Positions 36,130-47,189 of a stretch of DNA of 64,000 nucleotides are shown piece after piece. The notes under the pieces are model-generated. The model was not told where the DNA came from, did not search any database, and saw only the letters and a program-made list of their open reading frames with translations. Each line of letters starts with the position of its first letter. Within the stretch, counting starts at the first letter, position 1. Both the position numbers and the translations under genes were made by a program. Source of the DNA: Zoroaster sp. YZ-2022 (Eukaryota; Echinodermata; Asteroidea; Forcipulatida; Zoroasteridae); assembly GCA_029582265.1 (NCBI GenBank), contig CM055816.1:83985165-84049164 (forward strand). The letters are read 5' to 3'.

Positions 36130-36375
36130 CACTGTAAAAATAGTGTTTAGAGTTTAAACATATTTCTAAACACTTAGCTTGTACTCACTTTTTTCACATG
36201 TTTAGCCTAAAACATGTTTAGATTGTGCTTTTTCTGTGCTGTGTGTTTGAATGCTAAAAACCATATGAACAGGTGTCAAAAAGCTAAGCACGTTTAGCTT
36301 TGTGACATGTACAGAGGATGGCCGTTTAGCATTTAAACTCATTCCTACACGCGTTTATTTTGCGTTTTTACAGTG
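36130..36375. mobile_element. 246-bp MITE with TA target duplication, in left arm
   Basis: The ends CACTGTAAAAATAG and GTTTTTACAGTG are inverted, with TA on both sides. The right arm of the palindrome shows the same locus without it (AAATCTACCCTCTTTG on the matching strand), which proves insertion and the 2-bp duplication. Both a TA duplication and short TIRs fit a Tc1/mariner-like or related family. Confidence 0.85.
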
Positions 36376-36377
36376 TA

Positions 36378-36790
36378 CCCTCTTTGTGGAGGCGCAGTGT
36401 GCAATTTGTGTGCAGTGATTTTGTGCAGTTTGTAATGGCAGTCCACTACAGTCCACCACAGGGCAGTGAGCAATGTGGAGGAGATTTGCACTTTGTGGAG
36501 GAGATTGCACTTTGTGGAGGTGGAGCACCATAATTTTTTTTTTGATGGCCAACTTCAATTTTGTTTTTTAATTTTTTATGACGTCATTTCGGCCAAGTAA
36601 AAAAAAAATTGTGTTACCACTGCTCCACCTCCACAAAGTGCAATCTCCTCCACAAAGTGCAAATCTCCTCCACATTGCTCACTGCACTGTGGTGGACTGT
36701 AGTGGACTGCCATTACAAACTGCACAAAATCACTGCACACAAATTGCACACTGCGCCTCCACACAAAGAGGGTAGATTTGCTCCACACAT
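36378..36790. repeat. Terminal sub-palindrome, left end of giant palindrome
   Basis: CCCTCTTTGTGGAGGCGCAG...GGTGGAGCA is followed by its own inverted copy GCTCCACCTCCACAAAG...AAGAGGGTAGATTTGCTCC after a short AT spacer. The arm end is itself a hairpin. It is mirrored at 43665-44114. Confidence 0.85.
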
Positions 36791-37789
36791 GATTGAAAAA
36801 AATAATCAATTTTTTTTTTCAACCACAATTTTACCACTGCACACAACTGTACACAAAATACTGCACACAACACTACTCCTCCACATTGCTCACTGCACTG
36901 AGGACTGAGGAGGACTGAGGAGGGATGCCATTACAAACTGCACAAAATCACTGCAGACAAACTGCAGACAAACTGCAGACAAACTCCACAATGTTGGTCG
37001 TAATACGCCACACATGTGTGCAGCATTACGACCAACATTGTGGAGGAGTTTGTCTGCAGTTTGTCTGCAGTGATTTTGTGCAGTTTGTAATGGCAATCCT
37101 CCTCATACACTCTCACTGCACCTGGGCGCGCGCGCGTGCGACACGTCTGGGCGCGCGCGTGGAGGTGTGCTCCTCCTCAATGTTGGTCGTAATGCGGAAC
37201 ACTCTCACTGCACTGCTCCTCCTCATTGCTCCTCCTCAAAATACTGGTTGAGACACGTCTGGGCGCGCGCGTGGAGGTGTGCAGTTTGTGGTGGAGGGAT
37301 GGGCGCGCGCGTGGAGGTGTAGTGCGCAAGCGCAGCATGCATATTGATGATTTCGGGCAAGTTGAGACAGTCGTTTCTCACATCACCTCTCTTATACATT
37401 TGTCAATGAATTTAAAGGTGGAGGTGTGCAGTTTGTGTGGTGGAGGGAGTAGTGCGCAAGCGCAGCATGCATATTGATGATTTCGGGCAAGTTGAGACAT
37501 AATGACACAAAAATATAAACACAAAAGAACACATTCAACTCTTTTTATTATTTTTTTATTCACTTTTTTTTTTAAATTCACGTAACAATGAATGGATTAC
37601 CGATACAAATCACTATATAAAAGAAAACTCAAAAATTATTATAACTCAAAGTATTAATAATTCCCAAGAAATATGCACATTAAACAAGAATCCCTATATA
37701 AAAACAATGTAAATCAAATATCTATTGGACTTAGCTTGTCAATTTTGTACACGTTATATGGTGATTTTGGGGAGAGGAAATGATGAGGG

Positions 37790-38041
37790 ATGTATAGAAA
37801 TTGTAAAGTGAAGCGGCCCTCTTGCCCAGCCTGTGGGAAGTCGTTCACCAGAAGATCCACAATGAGGAGGCATCGTAACAAATACTGCCCCAGCATTAAA
37901 GATAAACTAGAGCGACCATCAACTATAGATGCACCTCTTTTCCAACACCAACGCCACATGTACCATCTGTGGAAGCCCCGTCGCCATCACCCGCAGAACC
38001 CCTATCTCCAAATCGCTCACAACTTGGACTTGTTTAATTGA
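37790..38041 (+). CDS. Small C2HC zinc-finger-like ORF, left arm (83 aa)
   Basis: Reads MYRNCKVKRPSC then PACGKSFTRRSTMRRHRNKYC. This is a CX2CX12HX4C pattern like a classical C2H2 finger with Cys in the last position. A basic/aromatic tail ends NLDLFN. It is a unique small ORF in an otherwise non-coding element, and an identical copy in inverted orientation sits in the right arm (42552-42301). It may be a real element-encoded DNA-binding peptide or the remnant of a captured exon. There is no start-context or transcript evidence. Confidence 0.5.
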   Translation: MYRNCKVKRPSCPACGKSFTRRSTMRRHRNKYCPSIKDKLERPSTIDAPLFQHQRHMYHLWKPRRHHPQNPYLQIAHNLDLFN

Positions 38042-39576
38042 ACACTTTGCACAAGTGGCGGTTTAATACTAGAAAAGACACTGTATGGAAAATATTAATG
38101 TATTGAATGTCCGTCAAATTTAATTGTTGGAAAAACTCAATGAGGTTGACAATTATGCCCGTTTGTGGGCACTGAATGTCTGAACAATAAAGCAGTAATA
38201 AATAAATATGAATGAGAATGTAAATAAATGTACAGACTTCCCAGAAAAAAAAAAAAGAAATTTTCTCCCTTTATGAAACAATTTACTCATTGGTAGAGTT
38301 ATGGAGGGGAGGGGGAGTTAGCGGTCATCGAACTTACATGCAGTATATACTGTTATGAAATGATCATCATGAATAAAAGCTCTCATTCCTTACGCCATGC
38401 TTATTTCCAACTATCTCTTTATGAATGACGAAGTTTGACGAGGCATTAACCTCAGCACATTACATGTACGAAGGTATACACCCACAAAAATTTATTTTAT
38501 TGAATGTCCGTCAAATTGATGGGAAAACAAACTCAATGAGGTTAACAATTATGCCCACATCCTTTTGTGGGCACTGAATGGCTGAACAATAAAGCAGTAG
38601 TAAGTGTCGGGGGAATTGACAATCGTTGGGTCCGACTTGATTTGTAATTATTATTGTATTTCATTAGGCCTAGCCTATCTTATGAAAATGAAATGGTTTG
38701 CTTTTGTTAACAGTTTTTGTTACAAGGGGAATCTGTTACAGGAGCAAAACACGGTGATCCAATTCGATGGGTATTAGGGATGAATTAAAGAGGATACAAG
38801 GGGTGGCATGCGCAAAATGTGTATCGTCAATGGCCATACATGGTTTGAGGGGATTAACCCGGTGAAAATAAATGATGTATAGTATAATTTAAGAACGAAG
38901 TTCAATCATAAAAATGAGAATGTAAATATGAATGAGAATGTAAATAAATGTACAGACTTCCCAGAAAAAGAAATTTTCTCCCTTTATGGAACAATTTGCT
39001 CATTGGTAGAGTTATGGAGGAATTACACAAAAAAGGGGGAGGGGGAGTTAGAACTTACATGCAGTACTGTTATGAAATGGTCATCATGAATAAAAGCTCT
39101 CATTCCTTACGCCATGTTTATTTCCACTCACATCTTTATGAATGACGAAGTTGACGAGGCATTAACCTTGGACCCTATTATACAGGTAGTGTAAAGCACG
39201 AAAGACGCGTGAAAGACCCAATGAATGTTTTTTTTCTCACCCGTCTGTGCTCTTCTTTACTAACGTTACTCTTAAATATCGCATAGGTTGTACTTAAAAC
39301 GGGTGTCTGCACAGCTTCACTGCATTGCTTTTTAAAGAGTATTACTTCAACTAATAACACAAATATCTTTAGTATGACGTCTTTTTTCAAACAAGATCTA
39401 TTGCAACGTCGAACGCGGCAGCTAACAAAATTAAACACACATCAAAACAAAGTGGTCACAATAAGAAGATAAAAACTAAGTCATTTAAGGACGAACAATA
39501 ATATCAAAACATTGAAAATCAATATTTTATATCTACAAAAATGGTAAAAAAGAGGGAGAAAAAAGAAATAATTTTT

Positions 39577-40790
39577 CTCAAAATCACAAGGGGTAAGCAT
39601 TGTATTTATATATTTTTGGTTTCCATCAAAATCACAAGGGGTAAGCATTGTATTTATATATTTTTGGTTTCCATCAAAATCACAAGGGGTAAGCATTGTA
39701 TATTTTAGTTTTTTCTCAAAATCACAATGGGTAAGCCTTGTATTTATATGTTTTTGGTCTCCATCAAAATCACAAGGGGTAAGCCTTGTGATTTACATAA
39801 TTTTGTTTTTCTCAAAATTGTAATTTTGATAAAAAGAAAAATATATCAATACAAGGCACCCCTTGTGGTTTTGAGAAAAACAAACAAAATATATAAATAC
39901 AATGCTTACCCCTTGTGATTTTGAGAAAAACAAACAAAATATATAAATACAAGGCTTACCCCCTTGTGATTTTGAGAAAAACACAAAAAATATACAAATA
40001 CAATGCTTACCCCTTGTGATTTTGATGGAAACCAAAAATATATAAATACAAGGCTTACCCCTTGTGATTTTGAGAAAAAAATAAAATATATAAATACAAT
40101 GCTTACCCTTGTGATTTTGATGGAAACCAAACATATATAAATACAAGGCTTACCCCTTGTGATTTTGAGAAAAAATTAAATATATCAATACAATGCTTAC
40201 CCCTTGTGATTTTGAGAAAAACTAAAAATATATAAATACAATGCTTACCCCTTGTGATTTTGAGAAAACCAAAAATATATAAATACAAGGCTTACCCCTT
40301 GTGATTTTGAGGAAAAAAACTAATAAATACAATGCTTACCCCTTGTGATTTTGATGGAAACCAAAAATATATAAATAAAAGGCTTACCCCTTGTGATTTT
40401 GAGAAAAAAACTAATAAATACAATGCTTACCCCTTGTGATTTTGATGGAAACCAAACATATATAAATACAAGGCTTACTCCTTGTGATTTTGAGAAAAAC
40501 ACAAAAAATATATAAATACAATGCTTACCCCTTGTAGTTTGATGGAAACCAAAAATATATAAATACAATGCTTACTCCTTGTGATTTTGAGAAAAAATTA
40601 AATATATAAATACAATGCTTACCCCTTGTGATTTTGATGGAAACCAAAAATATATAAATACAAGGCTTACCCCTTGTGATTTTGAGAAAAAATAAAATAT
40701 ATAAATACAATGCTTACCCCTTGTGATTTTGATGGAAACCAAAAATATATAAATACAATGCTTACCCCTTGTGATTTTGAGAAAAATTAT
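39577..40790. repeat. Tandem array at palindrome centre, ~50-60-bp unit
   Basis: Units contain AATGCTTACCCCTTGTGAT or AAGGCTTACCCC plus TTTTGAGAAAAAC or TTTTGATGGAAACC, then ATATATAAATACAA. About four units lie left of ~39830 in inverted orientation and about seventeen lie right of it. The array therefore straddles the inversion point asymmetrically. ORFs across it are products of the repeat. Confidence 0.85.
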
Positions 40791-42300
40791 TTCTTTTTTC
40801 TCCCTCTTTTTTACTATTTTTTTAGATATAAAATATTGATTTTCAATGTTTTGATATTATTGTTCGCCTTAAATGACTTAGTTTTTATCTTCTTATTGTG
40901 ACCACTTTGTTTTGATGTGTGTTTAATTTTGTTAGCTGCCGCGTTCGACGTTGCAATAGATCTTGTTTGAAAAAAGACGTCATACTAAAGATATTTGTGT
41001 TATTAGTTGAAGTAATACTCTTTAAAAAGCAATGCAGTGAAGCTGTGCAGACACCCGTTTTAAGTACAACCTATGCGATATTTAAGAGTAACGTTAGTAA
41101 AGAAGAGCACAGACGGGTGAGAAAAAAACATTCATTGGGTCTTTCACGCGTCTTTCGTGCTTTACACTACCTGTATAATAGGGTCCAAGGTTAATGCCTC
41201 GTCAACTTCGTCATTCATAAAGATGTGAGTGGAAATAAACATGGCGTAAGGAATGAGAGCTTTTATTCATGATGACCATTTCATAACAGTATATACTGCA
41301 TGTAAGTTCTAACTCCCCCTCCCCCTTTTTTGTGTAATTCCTCCATAACTCTACCAATGAGCAAATTGTTCCATAAAGGGAGAAAATGTCTTTTTCTGGG
41401 AAGTCTGTACATTTATTTACATTCTCATTCATATTTACATTCTCATTTTTATACTATACATCATTTATTTTCACCGGGTTAATCCCCTCAAACCATGTAT
41501 GGCCATTGACGATACACATTTTGCGCATGCCACCCCTTGTATCCTCTTTAATTCATCCCTAATACCCATCGAATTGGATCACCGTGTTTTGCTCCTGTAA
41601 CAGATTCCCCTTGTAACAAAAACCGTTAACAAAAGCAAACCATTTCATTTTCATAAGATAGGCTAGGCCTAATGAAATACAATAATAATTACAAATCAAG
41701 TCGGACCCAACGATTGTCAATTCCCCCGACACTTACTACTGCTTTATTGTTCAGCCATTCAGTGCCCACAAAAGGATGTGGGCATAATTGTTAACCTCAT
41801 TGAGTTTGTTTTCCCATCAATTTGACGGACATTCAATAAAATAATTTGTTGTGGGTGTGTACCTTCGTACATGTAATGTGCTGAGGTTAATGCCTCGTCA
41901 AACTTCGTCATTCATAAAGAGATAGTTGGAAATAAGCATGGCGTAAGGAATGAGAGCTTTTATTCATGATGATCATTTCATAACAGTATATACTGCATGT
42001 AAGTTCGATGACCGCTAACTCCCCCTCCCCTCCATAACTCTACCAATGAGTAAATTGTTTCATAAAGGGAGAAAATTTCTTTTTTTCCCTTTTTTTTCTG
42101 GGAAGTCTGTACATTTATTTACATTCTCATTCATATTTATTTATTACTGCTTTATTGTTCAGACATTCAGTGCCCACAAACGGGCATAATTGTCAACCTC
42201 ATTGAGTTTTTCCAACAATTAAATTTGACGGACATTCAATACATTAATATTTTCCATACAGTGTCTTTTCTAGTATTAAACCGCCACTTGTGCAAAGTGT

Positions 42301-42552
42301 TCAATTAAACAAGTCCAAGTTGTGAGCGATTTGGAGATAGGGGTTCTGCGGGTGATGGCGACGGGGCTTCCACAGATGGTACATGTGGCGTTGGTGTTGG
42401 AAAAGAGGTGCATCTATAGTTGATGGTCGCTCTAGTTTATCTTTAATGCTGGGGCAGTATTTGTTACGATGCCTCCTCATTGTGGATCTTCTGGTGAACG
42501 ACTTCCCACAGGCTGGGCAAGAGGGCCGCTTCACTTTACAATTTCTATACAT
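42301..42552 (-). CDS. Small C2HC zinc-finger-like ORF, right arm (83 aa)
   Basis: Same 83-aa sequence as 37790-38041, in inverted orientation, with no amino-acid difference that I can see. Either the arms formed recently, they are homogenised by gene conversion, or the assembly mirrored one arm. Confidence 0.5.
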   Translation of the reverse strand: MYRNCKVKRPSCPACGKSFTRRSTMRRHRNKYCPSIKDKLERPSTIDAPLFQHQRHMYHLWKPRRHHPQNPYLQIAHNLDLFN

Positions 42553-42924
42553 CCCTCATCATTTCCTCTCCCCACAATCACCATATAACGTGTACAAAAT
42601 TGACAAGCTAAGTCCAATAGATATTTGATTTACATTGTTTTTATATAGGGATTCTTGTTTAATGTGCATTTTTCTTGGGAATTATTCATACTTTGAGTTA
42701 TAATAATTTTTGAGTTTTCTTTTATATAGTGATTTGTATCGGTAATCCATTCATTGTTACGTGAATTTTAAAAAAAAGTGAATAAAAAAATAATAAAAAG
42801 AGTTGAATGTGTTCTTTTGTGTTTATATTTTTGTGTCATTATGTCTCAACTTGCCCGAAATCATCAATATGCATGCTGCGCTTGCGCACTACTCCCTCCA
42901 CCACACAAACTGCACACCTCCACC

Positions 42925-43161
42925 TAGTCTTGTGCAAGACCGTTATTATGCGGATCCTAGTTACATAATCCCGCGCCAGTCGTAAATCACCCACCGTAGC
43001 TGGCGCTATACAATTTTCAGGATTAGGGGTTACTCTGGACAAAAGGTGGCGCGGCCGTTTACAGGAATAAATGGCGCCCGCAGCGGCGATTGGTTTATCA
43101 AATCACAGCGGATCGGCGCATGTACGTATAAAATCACGAGTAACGTCTTGCACCAAGACTA
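42925..43161. mobile_element. 237-bp MITE with 9-bp target duplication, in right arm
   Basis: Terminal inverted repeats are TAGTCTTGTGCAAGAC and GTCTTGCACCAAGACTA. ACCTCCACC is repeated at 42916-42924 and 43162-43170. The left arm has the empty site with a single ACCTCCACC. A 9-bp duplication suggests a Mutator-like family. A one-ended relative lies at 51175-51284. Confidence 0.85.
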
Positions 43162-43664
43162 ACCTCCACCTTTAAATTCATTGACAAATGTATAAGAGAG
43201 GTGATGTGAGAAACGACTGTCTCAACTTGCCCGAAAGCATCAATATGCATGCTGCGCTTGCGCACTACACCTCCACGCGCGCGCCCATCCCTCCACCACA
43301 CAAACTGCACACCTCCACGCGCGCGCCCAGACGTGTCTCAACCAGTATTTTGAGGAGGAGCAATGAGGAGGAGCAGTGCAGTGAGAGTGTTCCGCATTAC
43401 GACCAACATTGAGGAGGAGGAGCACACCTCCACGCGCGCGCCCAGACGTGTCTCACGCGCGCGCGCCCAGGTGCAGTGAGAGTGTATGAGGAGGATTGCC
43501 ATTACAAACTGCACAAAATCACTGCAGACAAACTGCAGACAAACTCCTCCACAATGTTGGTCGTAATGCTGCACACATGTGTGGCGTATTACGACCAACA
43601 TTGTGGAGTTTGTCTGCAGTTTGTCTGCAGTTAAAAAATTTAAGAAAAAAAATTTCAATCATGT

Positions 43665-44114
43665 GTGGAGCAAATCTACCCTCTTTGTGGAGGCGCAGTG
43701 TGCAATTTGTGTGCAGTGATTTTGTGCAGTTTGTAATGGCAGTCCACTACAGTCCACCACAGTGCAGTGAGCAATGTGGAGGAGATTTGCACTTTGTGGA
43801 GGAGATTGCACTTTGTGGAGGAGATTGCACTTTGTGGAGGTGGAGCAGTGGTAACACAATTTTTTTTTTACTTGGCCGAAATGACGTCATAATTTTTTTT
43901 TTTTTTTAAACAAAATTGAAGTTGGCCATCAAAATTTTTTTTATGGTGCTCCACCTCCACAAAGTGCAATCTCCTCCACAAAGTGCAAATCTCCTCCACA
44001 TTGCTCACTGCACTGTGGTGGACTGTAGTGGACTGCCATTACAAACTGCACAAAATCACTGCACACAAATTGCACACTGCGCCTCCACAAAGAGGGTAGA
44101 TTTGCTCCACACAT
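43665..44114. repeat. Terminal sub-palindrome, right end of giant palindrome
   Basis: Mirrors 36378-36790. It contains three GGAGATTTGCAC/GGAGATTGCAC units on one strand and their inverted copies on the other, separated by an A/T run that includes ATGACGTCAT. Confidence 0.85.
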
Positions 44115-44159
44115 ATACTACTATCTTTCCTCAATTTGTAAACTTGTTTCCCCCATCCG

Positions 44160-45793
44160 ACCCATACCCATTGGCATTAAGGAATCTGGTTTCACTCACA
44201 TCATGTCTTTCAGACGTCAGGTACATATTCTTGTTGAGCCAAACATTGCTCTCCCAGACCACATCAACATTTCATACCGCAACACTAGCTACAGAATTTA
44301 TCTTTCCACTGACTCAGTCAAATGCTTCAAATGCGGTGAGATGTGACATACCAGTAAAACATGCATGAAAACCGACACAACAAATGACTCCGACACCGAT
44401 ACACCGTCACAACCAAACAACCCATTGAATCCACCACCAATATTCAACCACCGAAACAAGTCTGATCCCAAACACCCAGCCCAAACTACCAAAACCACCA
44501 ATAAACCTTCTGATGAAGGAGCGGGACGACCCCGCCCCTCCAACCTCCCCCTCCCAACCCACCCACTTCTAACCCTCCCCCTCCCAATTCCCCCATTCCC
44601 AACCCTCCCCCTCCCAACCCACCCACTCCTAACCCTCCCCCTCCCTATCCCCCCATTCCCAACCCTCCCCTCCCAACCCACCCACTCCTAACCCTCCCCC
44701 TCCCAATCCCCATTCCCAACCCTCCTCCCAACCCACCCCTCCTAACCCTCCCCCCAATCCCCCATTCCCAACCCTCCCTCCCAACCCACCCACTCCTAAC
44801 CCTCCCCCACCCACTCCTAACCCTCCCCCTCCCTATCCCCCCATTCCCAACCTCCCCTCCCAACCCACCCACTCCTAACCCTCCCCCTCCCAATCCCCCC
44901 ATTCCCAACCCTCCCCCTCCCAACCCACCCACTCCTAACCCTCCCCCTCCCAATCCCCCATTCCCAACCCTCCACCTCCCAACCCACCCACTCCTAACCC
45001 TCCCCCTCCCATCCCGCCTCCCTCAACCCCTCCCACCTCCCCTCTCCAAAACCCCTCGCACCTCCCCCTCTCCAAAACCCCTCCCCCTCTCCAAAACCCC
45101 TCCCACCTCCCCCTCTCCAAAACCCCTCCCACCTCCCCTTCTCCAAAACCCCTCCCACCTCCCCCTCTCCAAAACCCCTCCCACCTCCCCCTCTAATCAC
45201 TCTTCCCCTCTACCGACCAAATCTACCAACTCGGAATTCTTCTCTATCTAGGGATCGCCACCTGCCCCATCAAAAAACAGTCTCCCCTCTTCTCTGAGTT
45301 AGTCTCCAAGAAAAAAGTGAAAACCCTAACTGCCACTGCCACTTCGCAACCATCCCACAACTTTGTCCCCTTGTCTCCATCTTCACCTACCAAAATCAAT
45401 AAACTCACCGAAGTAAATAGCCCAGCACCTATGGACATCGAATCGACACAGAGCCAAACATCCGTTGCATCCGTTGCATCCAATATCTTAGCATCTGACT
45501 CTGAAGATACTCTCTCCACCACTTCAGAGATATCCATCAGAGGCGAGGAGGGGGATGCCTCAAACCTTCAACTAAGCAAAGGACCACTTTCGAACGACGA
45601 CATGCTCAAATTCCTCAGACTAGTGAAAAATAGAAAGAGACCTATCGAAATCGCTAGATGTTTCACCAACGACATCACCGGCCTTCGATCTCAACTTAAA
45701 CTACTCAGGAACTCCCCTCTCTTCTCCAAAAAAAATATGCACCAGAGGGTCCGCAAACTATTCAAAACCGTGGATCCCAAAGACGATTTCTAA
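44160..45793 (+). pseudogene. LINE-C ORF1, zinc-knuckle protein with Pro-rich repeat linker
   Basis: The frame reads ESGFTHIMSFRRQVHILVEP ... SVKCFKCGEM, then a TGA, then HTSKTC. The stop replaces the Gly of a CCHC knuckle (CX2CX3GHX4C). After the stop come NPLNPPPIFNHRNKSDPKHP and a long Pro/Leu/Thr repeat. The conserved C-terminal block follows: LRLVKNRKRPIEIARC, LRSQLKLLRNSPLFSKKN and VRKLF. The product binds element RNA. The C-terminal block matches LINE-A 2260-2015. The repeat expansion makes the linker unusually long. Confidence 0.78.
44540..45195 (+). repeat. C-rich minisatellite inside LINE-C ORF1
   Basis: The first part is CCCACCCACTCCTAACCCTC-type units alternating with CCCCCATTCCCAACCCTC. 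The second part is CCTCTCCAAAACCCCTCCCA-type units. Nearly no G occurs on this strand. It encodes Pro-rich peptide only in ORF1's frame. Confidence 0.88.
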
Positions 45794-45869
45794 CCCCCCC
45801 CCCTCCTTTTTCAGCAATGGACTCCTTCATATCCACCTTATTAATGGCACATCTCCATAGCAAACCTTA

Positions 45870-46215
45870 ACACTGGAGGGTGTTCATCGCCTGTCAAAAA
45901 CATCTCCATCAAATGTTCCTCAACAACTCCTGTTCTAACCCTGATAATCATCTTTCTTCAAGAAATAAACACCCTTACTGAAACCTCTTCTATTTAGAAA
46001 GAATGGGCTTACGAAGTTTTTTGCTCCTCCGGTGTCACCCGAGGTACAGGTGTGGCCACTTTAATTAAAAGCAATTCTAGTCTTGATATTCTCTCTTCAA
46101 CTACCTTACTCGACAGTTATGCTACATACACCTCAGTTCGTCTTAACTCTGTTATATATCACATCTACAACATTCTCATTCCTCAAACCGACCAGCTAGC
46201 TGAAAAACTCTTCAT
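45870..46215 (+). pseudogene. LINE-C endonuclease N-terminal fragment
   Basis: Scattered motifs such as SLNTGGCSSPVK-like and IIFLQEINTLTET in shifting frames precede GVATLIKSNSSLDI and YHIYNILIPQ. Only the N-terminal third of the domain is present and no catalytic core follows. Confidence 0.6.
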
Positions 46216-46230
46216 TAATCTTAAAATTAA

Positions 46231-47189
46231 AATTTGTAGTTACCCTCTGTACATAGATTTTCTTGTGACAATAAAGTACTCACTTGAAAAGTCAAAAGTC
46301 TTTCTTTCGTCAAACGGTCACGTGACCAAAATTAAAAAGGCTCTAACTCTAAAAATATTCAGTCGATTTCAAACAAACTTGGTCAAATCATGGAGGAATA
46401 ATTGCGCCATCGAAGCATGTTCATAAAATTCGGCCAACTGTCACCCAGTGGTTAGTAGTGGTCATTTACTGAATATTTACAAAATGCTTCTTCTCACACA
46501 TTTCGTGGCATGGCCCATTGTGGCCAAACTTGGACAGATGCACCATTAACCCGTGCTACATATATTACACAGATTTTTGCCAGTGGACACATAATGGACA
46601 CTAGCGGTCATTTAATTACATATGTTCACATTTCACATGCACAGCGAATACGTGTACATTAAAAACCTCGTTCTCAAGTTCCGATCGCCCTGCCCTTCTG
46701 ATGTGCCCGCCCTGCCGTGTGTCGAGGTAGGTATGGGTGGGTATGCATGCCCGCGGTGTACGCGAGCTAGCGTTGTCGCACCGCATATTACTAGTCTGCT
46801 CGTTTCAGCTCCATATGGTAAGATGCTGATTTTTATATTGTTTGTTTTAACAATATACAATATAAACTGTTTTGTTCATTAACTATACATTGAAATAATA
46901 TTTAAGGTTTTCAGTAACCATAATTTCTAGGCTAAGAATTTCTTCTGCACAAATAAAAGAGAAGATTTCGGATTAATTTTGCTCTGTCAAAAATGATATC
47001 AAATTTAATGTCAGGCCATCTACATGTACGTACTATACGGTAACGTCAACGTGATCATGATCTTCATGGCCCACATTTGTTTCCCCTATCGTTCTAGAGA
47101 GAAAATCACCGAATGGATCCACGATAAATTTCTGTACTATAATGGACCTAATTAATGGTCCTGGTGTATACATTCAAAGATTCTGTTAA
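46231..47189. other. Non-coding spacer between LINE-C and gene 2 flank
   Basis: No gene or repeat of note was recognised. Homology to the gene 1 downstream flank starts near 47190. Confidence 0.5.

Larger units (their letters stand above)
36112..44114. mobile_element. Giant 8-kb palindromic (foldback) element
   Basis: The ends ATGTGTGGAGCAAATCTA and its inverted complement bound two arms of roughly 3.5-3.9 kb that match each other inward past 39500 and 40800. Moving inward, each arm carries: a terminal sub-palindrome of TGTGGAGGAGATTTGCAC-type repeats, CTGCAGACAAACTGCAG repeats, CG-rich GGGCGCGCGCGTGGAGGTGT units, an 83-aa zinc-finger-like ORF, then AT-rich unique DNA. The centre (39577-40790) is a tandem array. 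Each arm contains one extra MITE the other lacks. No transposase or polymerase is recognisable. Confidence 0.88.
44140..46230 (+). mobile_element. LINE-C: Tx1-like LINE, ORF1 plus start of endonuclease, 3' truncated
   Basis: An ORF1 of the same family as LINE-A is followed by a short, decayed endonuclease N terminus (LIKSNSSLDIL, HIYNILIPQTDQ matching LINE-A's TLVKSNINVV and NIYNVLIPQSN). Homology ends near 46215. It begins directly at the right end of the giant palindrome, so the palindrome may have inserted into or beside it. Confidence 0.78.

Noticed and set aside
36355..37251. ORFs with HKVQSPPQSANLLHIAHC repeats in the palindrome arms
   Set aside because: They derive from the TGTGGAGGAGATTTGCAC repeats and occur in mirrored form in both arms; no domain, and several frames are open.
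39481..40710. Several 60-117-aa ORFs with KITRGKPCIYIF repeats
   Set aside because: Readings of the AT-rich tandem array at the palindrome centre; frames shift from unit to unit.
44298..45200. Gly/Trp/Glu-rich minus-strand ORFs
   Set aside because: Antisense readings of the C-rich minisatellite within LINE-C ORF1.
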